From: Megascapheus bottae
Taxonomy: Eukaryota > Chordata > Mammalia > Rodentia > Geomyidae
Direction of reading: 5' to 3'
Length of the DNA: 64,000 nt
NCBI GenBank assembly: GCA_024803745.1
Contig: JANJXV010000037.1
Span: 10,431,001 to 10,495,000 of the forward strand
Under the pieces are notes generated by a model. It had not been told where the DNA came from. It saw only the letters and a program-made list of their open reading frames with translations, and made no database searches. Within the stretch, counting starts at the first letter, position 1, and every line of letters starts with the position of its first letter. The position numbers were made by a program, and so were the translations under genes. This document shows positions 49,717 through 60,959 of the stretch, in pieces.

Positions 49717-49887
49717 TTTTTTTTTTTTTTTTTTGGCTAGTCCTGGCTAGAACTCAAGGCCTGAGCACTGTCCTTGAGCTTTCTCAAGGCTAGAGCTCTA
49801 CCATTCCTGGCTTTTTCTATGTATGTAGTACCAAGGAATTGAACCTGGGTCTTTGTGCATGCTAGGCAAGCACTCTACCACTAGGCC
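49717..49887 (-). mobile_element. IDL-Geo SINE
   Basis: Reverse copy with a small internal deletion (ctctaccattcctggc). Confidence 0.88.
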
Positions 49888-51334
49888 CCTCTCCAAATCT
49901 TTTAAGGCTCTTCCCTTTTGGGGTACAGCCACCCCTTCCACTTGTATCTTCCTCCCTACACCCAGAAATGTTAATGTGCACTAATATTTAAGCCTCCCCA
50001 CTTTAAATATCTCTAACATGCTCAGTGCTCCATCAGTGAACTTCTATTCATCCTTTTCTTTCCAGCTCATTTGTCTCCCAGAGGAAGAGAGGGTACTCCA
50101 GAGCCCACAGCTCACCCTGCTCAAAAACCATGCTCCCTTGGTCTCCTCCACTGGGCTCTGTGGGTCTCCTACATCCATCTGCTCAGACACCCCCCCCCCA
50201 CCTCCCCTAGCCTGAGTAGAGCAGGAACTCTGGGAAAGACAGAGGGGGGTGGTGTCTCCTTTGTCCACTCCTTCATCTCACCCCTTCTATTTGCTAGGGC
50301 AGAAGGGGGTGGATAGAGGACAGAGGTGGAGTCCTCGCTGGCTGGCGCCCTCGAGGTCTGGAGGCTTGTTTTTAGTTGAGAACAGAAGCATGTATTATGT
50401 ATACTGTGGTTTGCTCAAAACATTCTGGAGTCTGAGATATTTAGAGTTGTGAAGACCCAGCACTATTTAGGAGAGAAAATCTATTTTTCTCCCTTTCTAA
50501 AATCATTAGGACTAGACATGGCCATTTTCTTTGGAGGGGGAAGGGGATTCATCCTATCTGAGTTTGCTGAAGGTAACTGTCTTGTTTAGACTTCATCTGA
50601 TGATGTTCAGAACACTTTCTGTGGCATGCATGAACTGCCCACTGAGGGATAAGCTGAAGGAACCAATTCGCACCAGGCTAGATGAAGAAGCAGGGTATGG
50701 GTTGCTCAAGGCCAAGGCATGGAAGTCATAAGACGGCAGAGTCTGGGCTTCCAGTCATTCTCACTGGAGACACACTGCAGAGCCATGGACTATCCACACA
50801 GAGGGCGCCAAAACTCTCACCCCACCCTTCCCCAGACCCAGGATCGGGTGGGCATGTGGCCTTAGCAGGAACCCTCCTACAACCTAGAAGGAGCTTCCTG
50901 TGAGTTCTGGTTCCAGTCCCAGCTATGTCTTACCAGTCTTGAACCCTGGATCCTCTAAACCTGTTTTCTCATCTGTAAATGAATTCCAACCTTGGAATTC
51001 CAGTTTGGTCCCTAGCACTCCAATGCATTTGTTTTGGGTTGTTTTGTCCTGATAATGACCTAGCCTTCTCAGGGTGGGAGGGTCTAATATCTTCACCATT
51101 TTCCAGAGGAGGAAACTGAGTCAGGATATCCCTTCCCATTGGCAGAAAACCTCACCATATCAATGGTCCTGAAAGTTAACAAAGATTCAGCTACCACCTC
51201 AGAACTCCCTTTTGCTCTCTGCCACAGAGCACAGCACAAAGCCCTAGCTGGCCAGTTCCTGCTCATTCCCAAAGCGTCCTGCTTCTGGTTCCAGCTCCCA
51301 GCCTCCTGTCTCCACATTGGTTATCAAAATCCTT
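49888..51334. other. Unique intergenic sequence with MIR fragments
   Basis: MIR-like pieces at 50885-51000 (ttttctcatctgtaaatga) and 51095-51125. No exon is supported. Confidence 0.5.
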
Positions 51335-51480
51335 TAAGCCCTGGTGCTGGTGGATCACAGATCAAAGCCAACCCCAACATGTTGGTAAGTGGCTCAAAGT
51401 GGAAGAGCACTAGCTTTGAGCACAAAAGCTCAGGGACAGGGGACAGGGCCCAGGCCCTGAGTTCAAACCCCACCACCAAT
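51335..51480 (+). mobile_element. 7SL-Geo SINE, internally deleted
   Basis: Head residue plus a clear Geo half. Confidence 0.7.
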
Positions 51481-51689
51481 TAGAAAAAAAAAACAAAACA
51501 ATTAAGCCTCAGCCTAATGACTCCAGGAATCTCCCCACCCCCACCGCCTTAACCTCCAACCCTGACGGCCCCAAGGCCCACACGGTCCAGCCACAGACCG
51601 CCTGGTCCTCCCACGGGGCCCTCTGAGTCCTGGCTGTAGCAAGGCCTTCCTAGCCTTATAGCCCCATGGGTGCTTAAGGGGCACCCATG

Positions 51690-52290
51690 GTGGGTGCCCC
51701 GCCCCTAGGCGCGCCCCCCACACACACACACACTCCCTGCAGCGCCGCGGCCCCTCTTTGATTCTGCTGCCTCTGCGCCCCAAACCTGATTGGCATCGAA
51801 TTACGCCGCGCGGCGGAGGGAGATAATGGCGGGAGGCGCGGCAGACATGAAAGCAGGGGGGGCGCAGCGGCAGTCCGGGGCCGTTGTTAATGACCCAATA
51901 AAAAGGAAGAGGGGGGGAGAAATCACCCGCCCTTCCATCCCCGCCCCCAAGACAGCGGCCGGTGCACACAAAGCCGCCGCCGACTCGGAAATTACCGCGG
52001 CTCAGCCCAGCGCAGCGTGACTGGAGCGGGGGTGGGCTCACCTGGCGGGCCCGAGGGAGGGAGGACAGACGGACGGACCCACCGACTGACTGACAGAGGC
52101 GGGCAGCAGCCACGTGGACGGTCTGGGGACTCGGACAGAGCACACTCACGCATGCACACGCACACACACTGGTTTAATTGGATTTTGTTTGCATTGATTG
52201 TGACTTTTTTAAATAGGAGAGTAAAAGATAATTTCTTTTGATTACTGAAATCCCTTTAAATTTTGTGCATATCTCCATCGCGGCTCTCAG
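51690..52290. promoter_or_regulatory. CpG-rich block followed by AT-rich candidate enhancer
   Basis: The first half is CpG-rich (atcgaattacgccgcgcggc), with a CCAAT-type attggc, agataatgg and gttaatgacccaataaaa. The second half (52170-52270) is AT-rich, with tttaattgg, tttgcattgattgtg and gattactgaaatccctttaa. This resembles a conserved non-coding element. No ORF of interest is seen. Confidence 0.45.
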
Positions 52291-52335
52291 ACTCCTTAGT
52301 TATTTGCAGTGTGACCCATACACACAAAAGTGACT

Positions 52336-52337
52336 CA

Positions 52338-52381
<44 letters not shown>
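52336..52381. repeat. (CA)n microsatellite
   Basis: About 22 units. Confidence 0.95.
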
Positions 52382-52382
<1 letters not shown>

Positions 52383-52884
52383 GCCCAAAGGCACTTTCAG
52401 AAGCATGACACAGACCCAAATGGTCACAACACCCCTCAGTCAGGCTTCAGAAACACACATGGGAAAGACACAAATGGGGGAAAGCACAGGGACAAACACA
52501 TCACACAGGCAGGTCTTCCTTGACAAGAGAGACAGGAAGGCTGATACACACGCAGAGCTGTGGACAGTCACCACCAACACGTGGAGCCCCAAAGATACCC
52601 CTCAACACCAACACCCAAGCCTAGGTCACACAGAGACGTGTGTCTATCAAACACCCCACGCCAATAGTCTCTGGGACACCTCCTATACCTTCCACACAAC
52701 CCAGTTCACATCTTCACACATGTCCAATAGCGCTGCTCTCACCCGTTCTCAGGAGGCCCCACAACAGAGATGAGGTGGTGAAACTGAGTCACCAACCCCT
52801 AGCACTGCAGTGGAAAAGGGGGAGGAGCTGCCTTGAATCCATGAATCTGAGACAGATGGCTTTTATTATTTTGTTGTTGTTTGG

Positions 52885-53115
52885 TCAATCATGGAGCTTG
52901 AACTCAGGGCCTGGAGCTTTTCCTTTTTTTTTTTTTCCCCACGGCTACCACTCAACCACTCTGAGCCACAGTTTCACTTCTGGATTTTTACTGTTGGTTA
53001 ATTGGTGATGAGTCTCCTAGACTTTCCTACCCAGGCTGGCTTCAAACTGCCATCCTTAGATCTCAGCCTCCTGTGTAGCTAAGATTACAGGCATGAGCCA
53101 CGAGTGCCTGGTCCA
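52885..53115 (-). mobile_element. 7SL-Geo SINE
   Basis: Full-length reverse copy. Confidence 0.85.
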
Positions 53116-53204
53116 CAGAAATTCAGTTTTAATCATCGTGGTTGCACTTCTCACCTGTAGGATTGTCTGACATTCAATAGACAAGTGGCGATCCTTGGTT
53201 GACA

Positions 53205-53207
<3 letters not shown>

Positions 53208-53247
<40 letters not shown>
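53208..53247. repeat. (CA)n microsatellite
   Basis: About 19 units. Confidence 0.95.
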
Positions 53248-53249
<2 letters not shown>

Positions 53250-53439
53250 TTTTGGTTCCTAATGTCTTTGTAGGTAGGGAGGTCTCTCATAAATCTAATT
53301 TATGTCCCTTGTGCCATAATCTAAGCCTAAGGACATGGGAGATCTAGCCCCTCCAAGGAGCCTCTCCTGCTCCAAAACACAGTCCCCTGAGCACCATATG
53401 TCCTCACAGGCTGTGTTTTGAGTTCAAAACTCATTTTCA

Positions 53440-53672
53440 GCCAGACCCTGTGGTTCATTCATACCTGTCATCCTACCTACTCAGGAGGCTGAGATCTGAA
53501 GATCATGGTTCAAAGCCAGCCCAGGCACTAAAGACTGAAAGACTCTTATCTCCAATTAACCGCTAGAAAACCAGAAGTGGTATTGTGGCTCAAGGGGTAG
53601 GATGGTAGCCTTGAGCTGAAAAGCTCAGGAAAAGTGCCCAGGCCCAGAGTCCAAGCCCCACAGCCAACATGA
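53440..53672 (+). mobile_element. 7SL-Geo SINE
   Basis: Full copy; its tail becomes a long (GAA)n(GAG)n tract. Confidence 0.88.
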
Positions 53673-53858
53673 AGAGGAAGAAGAAGAAGAAGAAGAAGAA
53701 GAAGAAGAAGAAGAAGAAGAAGAAGAAGAAGAAGAAGAAGAGGAGGAGGAGGAGGAGGAGGAGGAGGAGGAGGAGGAGGAGGAGGAGGAGGAGGAGGAGG
53801 AGGAGGAGGAGGAGAAGGAGGAGGAGGAGAAGGAGGAGGGGGAAGAGGAAGAAGAAGT
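53673..53858. repeat. (GAA)n(GAG)n purine tract
   Basis: About 186 bases of purine-only triplets: GAA first, then GAG. Confidence 0.95.
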
Positions 53859-53975
53859 TTCACCTTGAATCAATTATATGTCCTTGGGCAAGGCCTTGGC
53901 TTTTCTGGGTTTTAGATGCCCTAACTATCAAATGGATTAATAGTGTCAGCATCCAACATAGAAACTGCTCCCTAG

Positions 53976-54138
53976 GGTTGAGAGTTTGGCCTAGTGGTAG
54001 AGTGTTTGCCTAGCCTTCACAAAGACCTGGGTTTGATTTCTTGATACCACATACATAGAAAAAAACCGGAAGAGGCTCTGTGGCTCAAGTGGTAGGGCAG
54101 TGCTTGGGCCCTGAGTTCAAGCCCCAGGACTGACAAAA
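53976..54138 (+). mobile_element. IDL-Geo SINE
   Basis: Head and a shortened Geo half. Confidence 0.85.
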
Positions 54139-54232
54139 AGAAAAAAGAAACTGTTCTCTGACTGGGCTCCTGAGCCTTGATTAGCGTCCACATTGAGGTC
54201 AGAAGTGAAGGGTTGAATTATTTATTTTCCTC

Positions 54233-54235
<3 letters not shown>

Positions 54236-54280
<45 letters not shown>
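54236..54280. repeat. (CA)n microsatellite
   Basis: About 22 units. Confidence 0.95.
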
Positions 54281-54281
<1 letters not shown>

Positions 54282-54879
54282 GACAAAGACTCTCCCTGCA
54301 ATTCCTCAGGTTGACAAGGGGACTTTATGAGCCAAACCTCAGAATCTAATTAATGCAGTAAAGACAGGCCTAGCCATGCTGGCCATGGGAACACAAACAG
54401 CTCAGTTACCTAAAGTGATGGAAAGGCAGGAAATAAGATTGTTGGTAGCTTTCTCTCCTCCTTTGACCTCAAACTCAGGCTTTCCTGTCCCTTGCTACCC
54501 AAAACCCACTCTTGAATTCCAGTTCACTGTGGAAGTCCTTTCCTACGTGTAAACCCAGTTTCTCCTGCTGCCATTGAGGAAGTTCATGAGATCCGCCATC
54601 AGGCTCCAGTCTGTCCCCAGCCAGGTAGGGTAGAAAGTCTGTGCTTGGTTTTCTAATAGCAGGGCTGTGTAAGGCTGATTTTATTGGAGAAGTGGAGTAT
54701 GGGTTGAGACTTCACCTCTCAGAGCCCAATGTCTGGTCCAGAAGAAAAGCAAGAATGAAGAAAGGGACTGGTGGCAAAGAGAAAAAAGGTCCCTTTCTCC
54801 CTCACAGGGGCTTGTGAATATGACCCTAAAGGAGGGGGCCCTCTGGCCAAAGCTGTAGCAGGAGGGGGCAGCCCATGCA

Positions 54880-54990
54880 GGCAGGGGCTCTGCCGCGTTA
54901 TAAATCACCCTCGACTCAATTAGAGCCTGTGAAAGGTTGTGCACACCCAGCAGAAAGCGCCGCGCTTGGCGGGCAGCCAGCTCCCTGAGG
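54880..54990. promoter_or_regulatory. Candidate short regulatory element
   Basis: The block contains a TAATTG-type homeodomain core (ctcaattagagc), cgttataaatcac and CpGs, and lies next to a long (TG)n tract. No repeat family is recognised. Confidence 0.3.
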
Positions 54991-54999
54991 GGAGCGGAG

Positions 55000-55001
<2 letters not shown>

Positions 55002-55047
<46 letters not shown>
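55002..55047. repeat. (GT)n microsatellite
   Basis: About 23 units, followed by degenerate TG-rich DNA to about 55280. Confidence 0.95.
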
Positions 55048-55048
<1 letters not shown>

Positions 55049-55724
55049 TGCCTAGTGTGCAGAATGTGCTTGTGTGTCCTTGTGTGTGTGTTGGTGTGTC
55101 GACATATGTGTACCCACTAATTCCTGTCCTATGGATGCGTGCGAGTGGACTGAGAGAGTGTCTGTGTGTCTGGGTTCATACCTTTATTATGTTCTGTCTG
55201 TTGGTCACTGGGTGGGTCTGTATGTCCCTGTTTTACTTTATTTATACCATGTGTATAAACCTGTGTGTGTTAATTGTCCTCACACCAGTGCACTTTGTGA
55301 GCATGCGCAGAGCTGTCTCTCCACCACCCACCACATTTCCTCTCTACATGACTCATCCCCATGTACACCCAGGTGTGAGTGTATGTGACTTGTGACTGTT
55401 ACATGCATGAGTCTGCGTCTCCCTATACAGGGAGATGAGTTGAGCTCTATGTGAGGGAGGAGGTGAGAGATATTCTTGGGAGTGGGGAGCTCTGGGAATT
55501 TAGGGAGAAGCAGAAACAGGAAGAGATACGGATGAATGGAATTATGGGCAGGCAGAGACAGAATGTGAGAGCCTGTGGTGACAGGTAGGGAAACAGCTTT
55601 CAGGAGTAGGGAAGTGGGCAATTTAGACGACCTACCAAGTCTAGCCACCCCATCCCAGACACCAGCTATGCCATGGGGGAGCTTCCCTAGAATGGCCAGG
55701 AAACAACCTTAAAGTTCACTCTCC

Positions 55725-55900
55725 CTCCCTAATAATAACCCAGATGAGCATTATCTCCTTGAACCCTCACAGGCAGCTAGGAAATATGCTATCACAATTC
55801 CACTTTGTAGATATGGAAACCGAGGCTCATTGACTTGCTCTCAGCTAATAATTAGTAGAGTCTCAACTTGGGTCTTCCTAATTCCACAGATTTTCTACAT
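55725..55900 (-). repeat. MIR fragment
   Basis: Long reverse MIR: gagcattatctccttgaacc, gtagatatggaaaccgaggc, gtctcaacttgggtcttcc. Confidence 0.65.
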
Positions 55901-56192
55901 TCATTACTGCTTCCCTAGGGGTCTAATAGGTCACACTCAGGGGGAGGGTGGGAGCAGAATCTGTTTGAGCATGTGCGGGGGGGGGGGGGCTATGCCTCCC
56001 CATCAGCCAGAGCCCTCTGTCAGCTCCTCAAGCCCTTGTAGGTTCCAAAGAAAATATTTATTGTTAGAAGTAGAGAACTGAGAATAGCTGGCAAAGGCTT
56101 GGGAATGGTCCCTGCAAGCCACTCCATGGATATTGGACACCATTCCTTCCCTACCAGGAAGAAGTGATACCTCAGGCCCTAAAGAAAGTTGA

Positions 56193-56700
56193 AGAAACAA
56201 GGCAGCTCATGCCTATAATCCTAGCTACTCAGGAAGCTGAGATCTGAGGACTCTCAGCCTCAACAGGAAAGTCCATGGAACTCTTATATCCAATAAACCA
56301 TCAAAATTTGGAAGTGGAAATATGGATCCAGAGATAGAGCACAGGCCTGGGAATGCGGTTTGGTGGTAGAGTGCTTGCCTAGCATACATGAAGCCCTGGG
56401 TTTTATTCCTCAGTACCACATACACAGAAAAGGCTGGAAGGGGTGCTGTGGCTCAAGTGGTAGTGTGCCAGCCTTGAGCAAAAGCATATCAAGAGAAAGA
56501 GAGAGAGAGAGATGGGGGGGAGCATAGCTGGGCACTGGTGGCTCAAGCCTGTAATGTTTGCTACTCAGGAGGCTGAGATCACAATTCCAAGCCAGCTTGA
56601 ATAGGAAAGTCCCTGAGACTCTTATCTCCATTTAACCACCAGAAACAGGAAATGTACTATGAATCAAAATGATAGGCCTGGAGTTCAAGCCCCAGAAGTA
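56193..56700 (+). mobile_element. SINE cluster: 7SL-type, ID-type, 7SL-type
   Basis: Copies at about 56193-56340, 56345-56492 and 56525-56700, with a (GA)n stretch between the last two. Confidence 0.8.
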
Positions 56701-57649
56701 AAAATTTTTTCTGCAACCAGGTTGGACCCTGCCATATCTTCCTCCAAAAAAGAGGTGAGACTCCTTGGATGTATCTCCAGATTAGCATGTCCCATATACT
56801 GACAAAGATTTTTAGGCTTTTCCATCCCCCAACCCCACCCCACGAACATTCAGAGCTCTGAATCAGTATCCCCACAGCGAAGGGTATGCCCAGGCACCAT
56901 TAACTGGGAGCCAATTAGAGGCAACTGACTTAGTTTCCCATTATGATTACATCTCTTTGAGAAGGAATGAAAGGATCAGAACCATTCATCGTGAGCCTCC
57001 CTCACAGCCTAAAGAACTCAGACTTGGCTATGGCTCCCAGGCCCTAGGTCCAGACTCCGAACATCAAGAGAGAATAGAATGCAAGGTTTCAGCCTCTCTC
57101 CTACCACACACACTTCAGTCTGCAATAGGTCTCTTCCTCAAACTCTTGAGAGATGCTCCCTGAACCACCACCCCTTAGTGACTATATTCCACTCCTACAT
57201 ATTGAGTAGGTGCCAAGGGTAAGAGAGTCACAGCCCCCCCCCCAGAGCAGCATCCCCAAGGAAACCTAGCCGCAGGCCCTTCTTCAGCCCACTCTCCTGT
57301 AGCCCCCACATCTGGAACCATTTCAGGCCAGAGAATCCTAGAGCTGAGCTGTGCCTCCTTTGATGTTGAGGCTGTAGGGAGGGGTCGTGCCCTTTGGGGG
57401 ACTGGAGGTCACAACGCATGGATGGCACCCCTCCTGAAGCTAGGAAAAGTGGAGGGAGACTGGGAAGAGTGAGAGTGGACAGGGCTGGGGGCAGGATGGG
57501 GTAGTGATACTCAACACTGAAGGAGAAGATTCTCTACTCTGGTGATGAGCAGCAACCGCCATTCTGGAAGAAAGGAGTTCATGCTCTCTCTTACTGAGTC
57601 TCAGTTTCACCACTACTTGAATGGAGAAGATTTGTGGTGAGAGAAATCT
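56701..57649. other. Unique intergenic sequence
   Basis: Nothing recognisable. Confidence 0.5.
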
Positions 57650-58056
57650 TTTTTTTCCAGTCCTAGGGCTTGAACTAAGGGCCTAGGAGCTGTCCCTGAG
57701 CTTCTTTTGCTTAAGGCTATCACTCTACCACGGAGCCACAGTTCCACTTTGGGCTTTTTGTGGTAATTGATGAGAGATAAGACTCTCACAGACTTTCCTG
57801 CCTTGCTTGGCATTGAACTGTGAGCCTCAAATGATAGCTAGTAGACAGGATCACAGGTGTGAGCCACCAGCACCTGGCTGACAGGATGTTTTAATGCAGC
57901 ACCATAATGTTCCAAAACTTCAGTAATACCTAGGATGGAGCAGTAGATACTATCATTGTCTGTGAGTGCTGAGACTTGAGCTCAGGGCCTGAGCACTGTC
58001 CCTGAGCTTTTGTGCTCAAAGCTAGCTCTCTACCACTTGAGCCAGAGTTCCATTTC

Positions 58057-58075
<19 letters not shown>
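57650..58075 (-). mobile_element. Two reverse 7SL-Geo SINEs
   Basis: A full copy (57650-57885) and a Geo-half fragment (57955-58060) ending at (GT)n 58060-58091. Confidence 0.8.
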
Positions 58076-58092
<17 letters not shown>

Positions 58093-58599
58093 CATCCACA
58101 TCAGTCAGGAATGTCGAGCCAGACACTGGATCATTTGAAGGGGAGGATTCTGGAGGCAAATCAGGAAGAAGTTTCCACAGGAAGGGCTGACCCTCAAATA
58201 TGGCAGCATCAGACAAACCAGAGTGGTGGGGAGAGGGCATTCCAGGGGGGCAGCAGGCTTGAACTAAGTCCTGAGGATAGGAGGGTGTCCTGCAGGGAGA
58301 GGAGGGTCTGTTTATTTGAGGGTAGAGAGGTTAGTAAGCCTTGGTGGAAGCTTCTACGCCCCTCCCCTGCCAGTGGGCCTGGTTTATCCTGGGACAGTTA
58401 TGAAGGGGGAGGCAGGACCCTAACAGCCACCTCTCAGGTAGGCCCTGAGGCCTGCCCCACCTGCCCTGCCACCTAATCCAAGCCCTAGGGTTCTACAGGG
58501 GCCCCTCACACCCACACCACCTATTCCCCATACTCCAAGCTCCTAGAAATCAGATAGATGCTCTCTCCTTTATTTATTCCTGTTTCCTACCCACCCACC

Positions 58600-59640
58600 T
58601 CACCCCCCCCTTTTATTTCCAGGAGACGATAATTATTCAGATCATCGTGGTGATTTACTCGGCAATCAGAGCCGCTCGATGCGGTGGCCGCAGAGCCGAG
58701 ACAGACGAGCTTCGCCCGGAGGACGAGGCTGGGGGCTCAGCCCCCTCCCTCCCAGCGCCCGGCCTTTGTTCTCTTCGAGGTCTGCACCCGCGCTGCTGGC
58801 GGCGTGGAGGCACCCACCCGCGCGGACACAGCAGCCAGCTCCGGGCTTGGGAGGCGCGTGGGGGGCTCCTGGGTTCATTCAGGACTGAGAATGGTGCCGT
58901 TGCTGGGTGCACGTTTCTGGGGGGGGTAATGGTGGATGAGTGTAACAACGTGCACGAGCAGTGTGGTCAGGTGTGCACTGCATGACGGGGGGGGGCGTAC
59001 ATCTGTCCCAGTCTCGTTCCGAAATGCAATGGGGAGGCGCCCCACGCGTGTGTTCTAGGTGCATAGTGGGGAAGGCAGGGGGCTCCTGCGTGGAGGTGTC
59101 CGCGGATGGGCAGGGTAAGGTTCTAGCGTGTTCTCTCCATCCGAGCTTCCCCAGGGTCAGGGCTGGGGCGCAGAGGTCGCGCGGGTGGCGGTGTTGGCCG
59201 CGCGCACAGGCACGTGTACCCGTACGTGTCCGCCGGCCCCTCCGGCCCCCGTTGTCGGGGTGACGGTGACCTCATTGCCGCCCCCGCCAAGGCCCCCTGA
59301 AATCCCTGCGCCTCCGCGTTTGGCTGATCTCAGTGATAGGAGCGGCCTGCGCTTCCTGATCAATCGCTTAAAATTCAGGGTCGGCTCGCTGGCGGGGGAG
59401 GCTGCCTGCCAGCCCCGCGCCGCGCCGCCGCCTCCCCCGTGCCGTGGGGCGGTGGTGGGGAGCCGCGAGGCTGTCGTATTGGAAAACATCCCCGCGCTGG
59501 CTGGGGGGCCCGATGGGGCCAGCGCTGGAAGCCGTTCCACTCGAGCAGATGGCTGTGAAACTTTGGCGGCGAGATAAATTGGGTCTGACGGCGTGAGGCC
59601 GGCTCACAGATGGGCGGGATTCTCACGCCGGCCCCCACGT
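58600..59640. promoter_or_regulatory. CpG-rich block with homeodomain-type cores, candidate enhancer or distal promoter
   Basis: This 1-kb unique block is CpG-dense. It includes gataattattcagatcatcg, tgatcaatcgcttaaaattc, and cagatggctgtg beside gagataaattggg. It is free of SINEs. ORFs on both strands are GC artefacts. Confidence 0.45.
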
Positions 59641-60017
59641 CCGGCCGGGCTGCGGGGCAGGGCCGGCGAGGCTCCGAGCCCTCCGTGGGCACCCGCCCGA
59701 CCAACACAGGCCTCCCGAAGGCCACTCACGCGCCCAGGGCCGCCCTCCGCCGAGGACGCCCTCCATCGCATTCCTTCCGGCCCCACATCCCCCCCCCAAA
59801 CACACCCCGAGACGAGCCCAGAGGGAGGGGCGGCCCCCAGCTCCCGCCCAGTCACCTCCGCCAAGCTGGCAGCTGGGCTTTCCCCCTCCTCTGCCATCCG
59901 CCGAGGCCTGAAGCGTGAAGGTTAACAGCTGGGGGGGGGGGTTGCGTCTCCCTCCCTCGCCCCCTCTGCTGCAGCCCCGCCCACCTGCCAGCCCTGGGGA
60001 TGTCGTAAACAGGGCTG

Positions 60018-60074
<57 letters not shown>

Positions 60075-60830
60075 CGCGCGGGTGTCAGTGGGGAGGCTGG
60101 AGGGAGGGAGAGCAAAGGGAGCTAGACAAAGAGAGAAAGCGAAATTGTGCAAGAGGCCGGACAGACCTAAGCAGAGACAGAAACGGGGACAAGCCTAGAA
60201 AGAGGTCGAGGTGGAGACGCAGAGAGACAACCCCAGAGAGGAGGGAGCGGGGCGCCTCAGAGCCCGAGGGGAAGCGGGAGGCAGGGGAAGAGTGGCGTGA
60301 GGAGACTGGCAGAGGTACACGCCGGGAACCGCCTCGACGTCCCAGCAGCCGGGGAGGGTGGGGACCCCAGAGGTTGGGGTGCAGGACAAGATCCTGGACT
60401 ACCCCGCCCCCATGAGAGCTGAGGTCCAGATGGAAGGAATGTCACTGCCCCCGGCCGCGCCCTGGAGCCTCGCTCGGCCTCCAAAGGGGCGTTGGGAGTG
60501 CAGGCGCCGGCGGGGTGTGGACGCCGCACCGCCATCACGCTGCCGCAGAGCCGCGGCCCTGTCGAGCCGCCTCCCCAGTGCAGCAGGCCAGCGGGCAGAT
60601 ATCGATCCCGTCCAGCCAAGCTCGATACCCGCGGCCTGCGTCCTACAAAGAACCCAGGGCTCGCTCGCCAGGCCGCCCCGCGGGGTTTCCCTGCCAGAAT
60701 GGACCCCCCCAGCGCCAGTGTCAGAGCGGGGCACGGGCTCCCCCCCGGCCCCCCGCAGCAGGCCGGGCGGCTGCGGCTGGAGGACGCCCCGGTGACCCCA
60801 AGCCCGGCTTCCTGCGGGGCGGGTGAGGCC
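59640..60830. other. GC-rich CpG island-like stretch with (TG)n(CG)n tract
   Basis: CpG-rich sequence extends beyond the block above, interrupted by the TG/CG tract at 60019-60080. No exon can be supported. The long overlapping ORFs on both strands have no recognisable domains. It may be part of a CpG island serving an unannotated transcript. Confidence 0.35.
60019..60080. repeat. (TG)n(CG)n tract
   Basis: About 23 TG units followed by about 7 CG units. It is strongly Z-DNA-prone and lies in CpG-rich DNA. Confidence 0.95.
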
Positions 60831-60891
60831 AGGGGAGGAAATCTTTGCTGAGTTGATGAAGTTGAAGTTTGGTGAAGGGCGTGAAGGAGAC

Positions 60892-60935
60892 AGCCAATCA
60901 GAGGGCTGTTATGTATATGGGCTCTCTGATTGGCT
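60892..60935. promoter_or_regulatory. Inverted CCAAT pair (NF-Y type)
   Basis: AGCCAATCAGAG (60892-60903) and its exact reverse complement CTCTGATTGGCT (60924-60935) are separated by 20 bp. Similarity extends a few bases on each side with two mismatches. Both arms hold a canonical CCAAT box. The spacer contains atgtatat. Confidence 0.55.
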
Positions 60936-60959
60936 CTCCGATGCCCTTTTAGAATGTTA

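Noticed and set aside
51514..52167. 217-codon minus-strand ORF over the CpG block at 51.7-52.1 kb
   Set aside because: It is low-complexity Arg/Gly/Cys-rich and crosses a CA-repeat; no domain or splice context supports it.
52336..52381. Tandem repeats considered as a CRISPR array
   Set aside because: It is a plain dinucleotide microsatellite in a mammalian genome, with no direct-repeat and spacer structure.
53546..54013. ORFs rich in poly-Lys/Arg, poly-Ser or poly-Pro
   Set aside because: They are translations of the (GAA)n(GAG)n tract.
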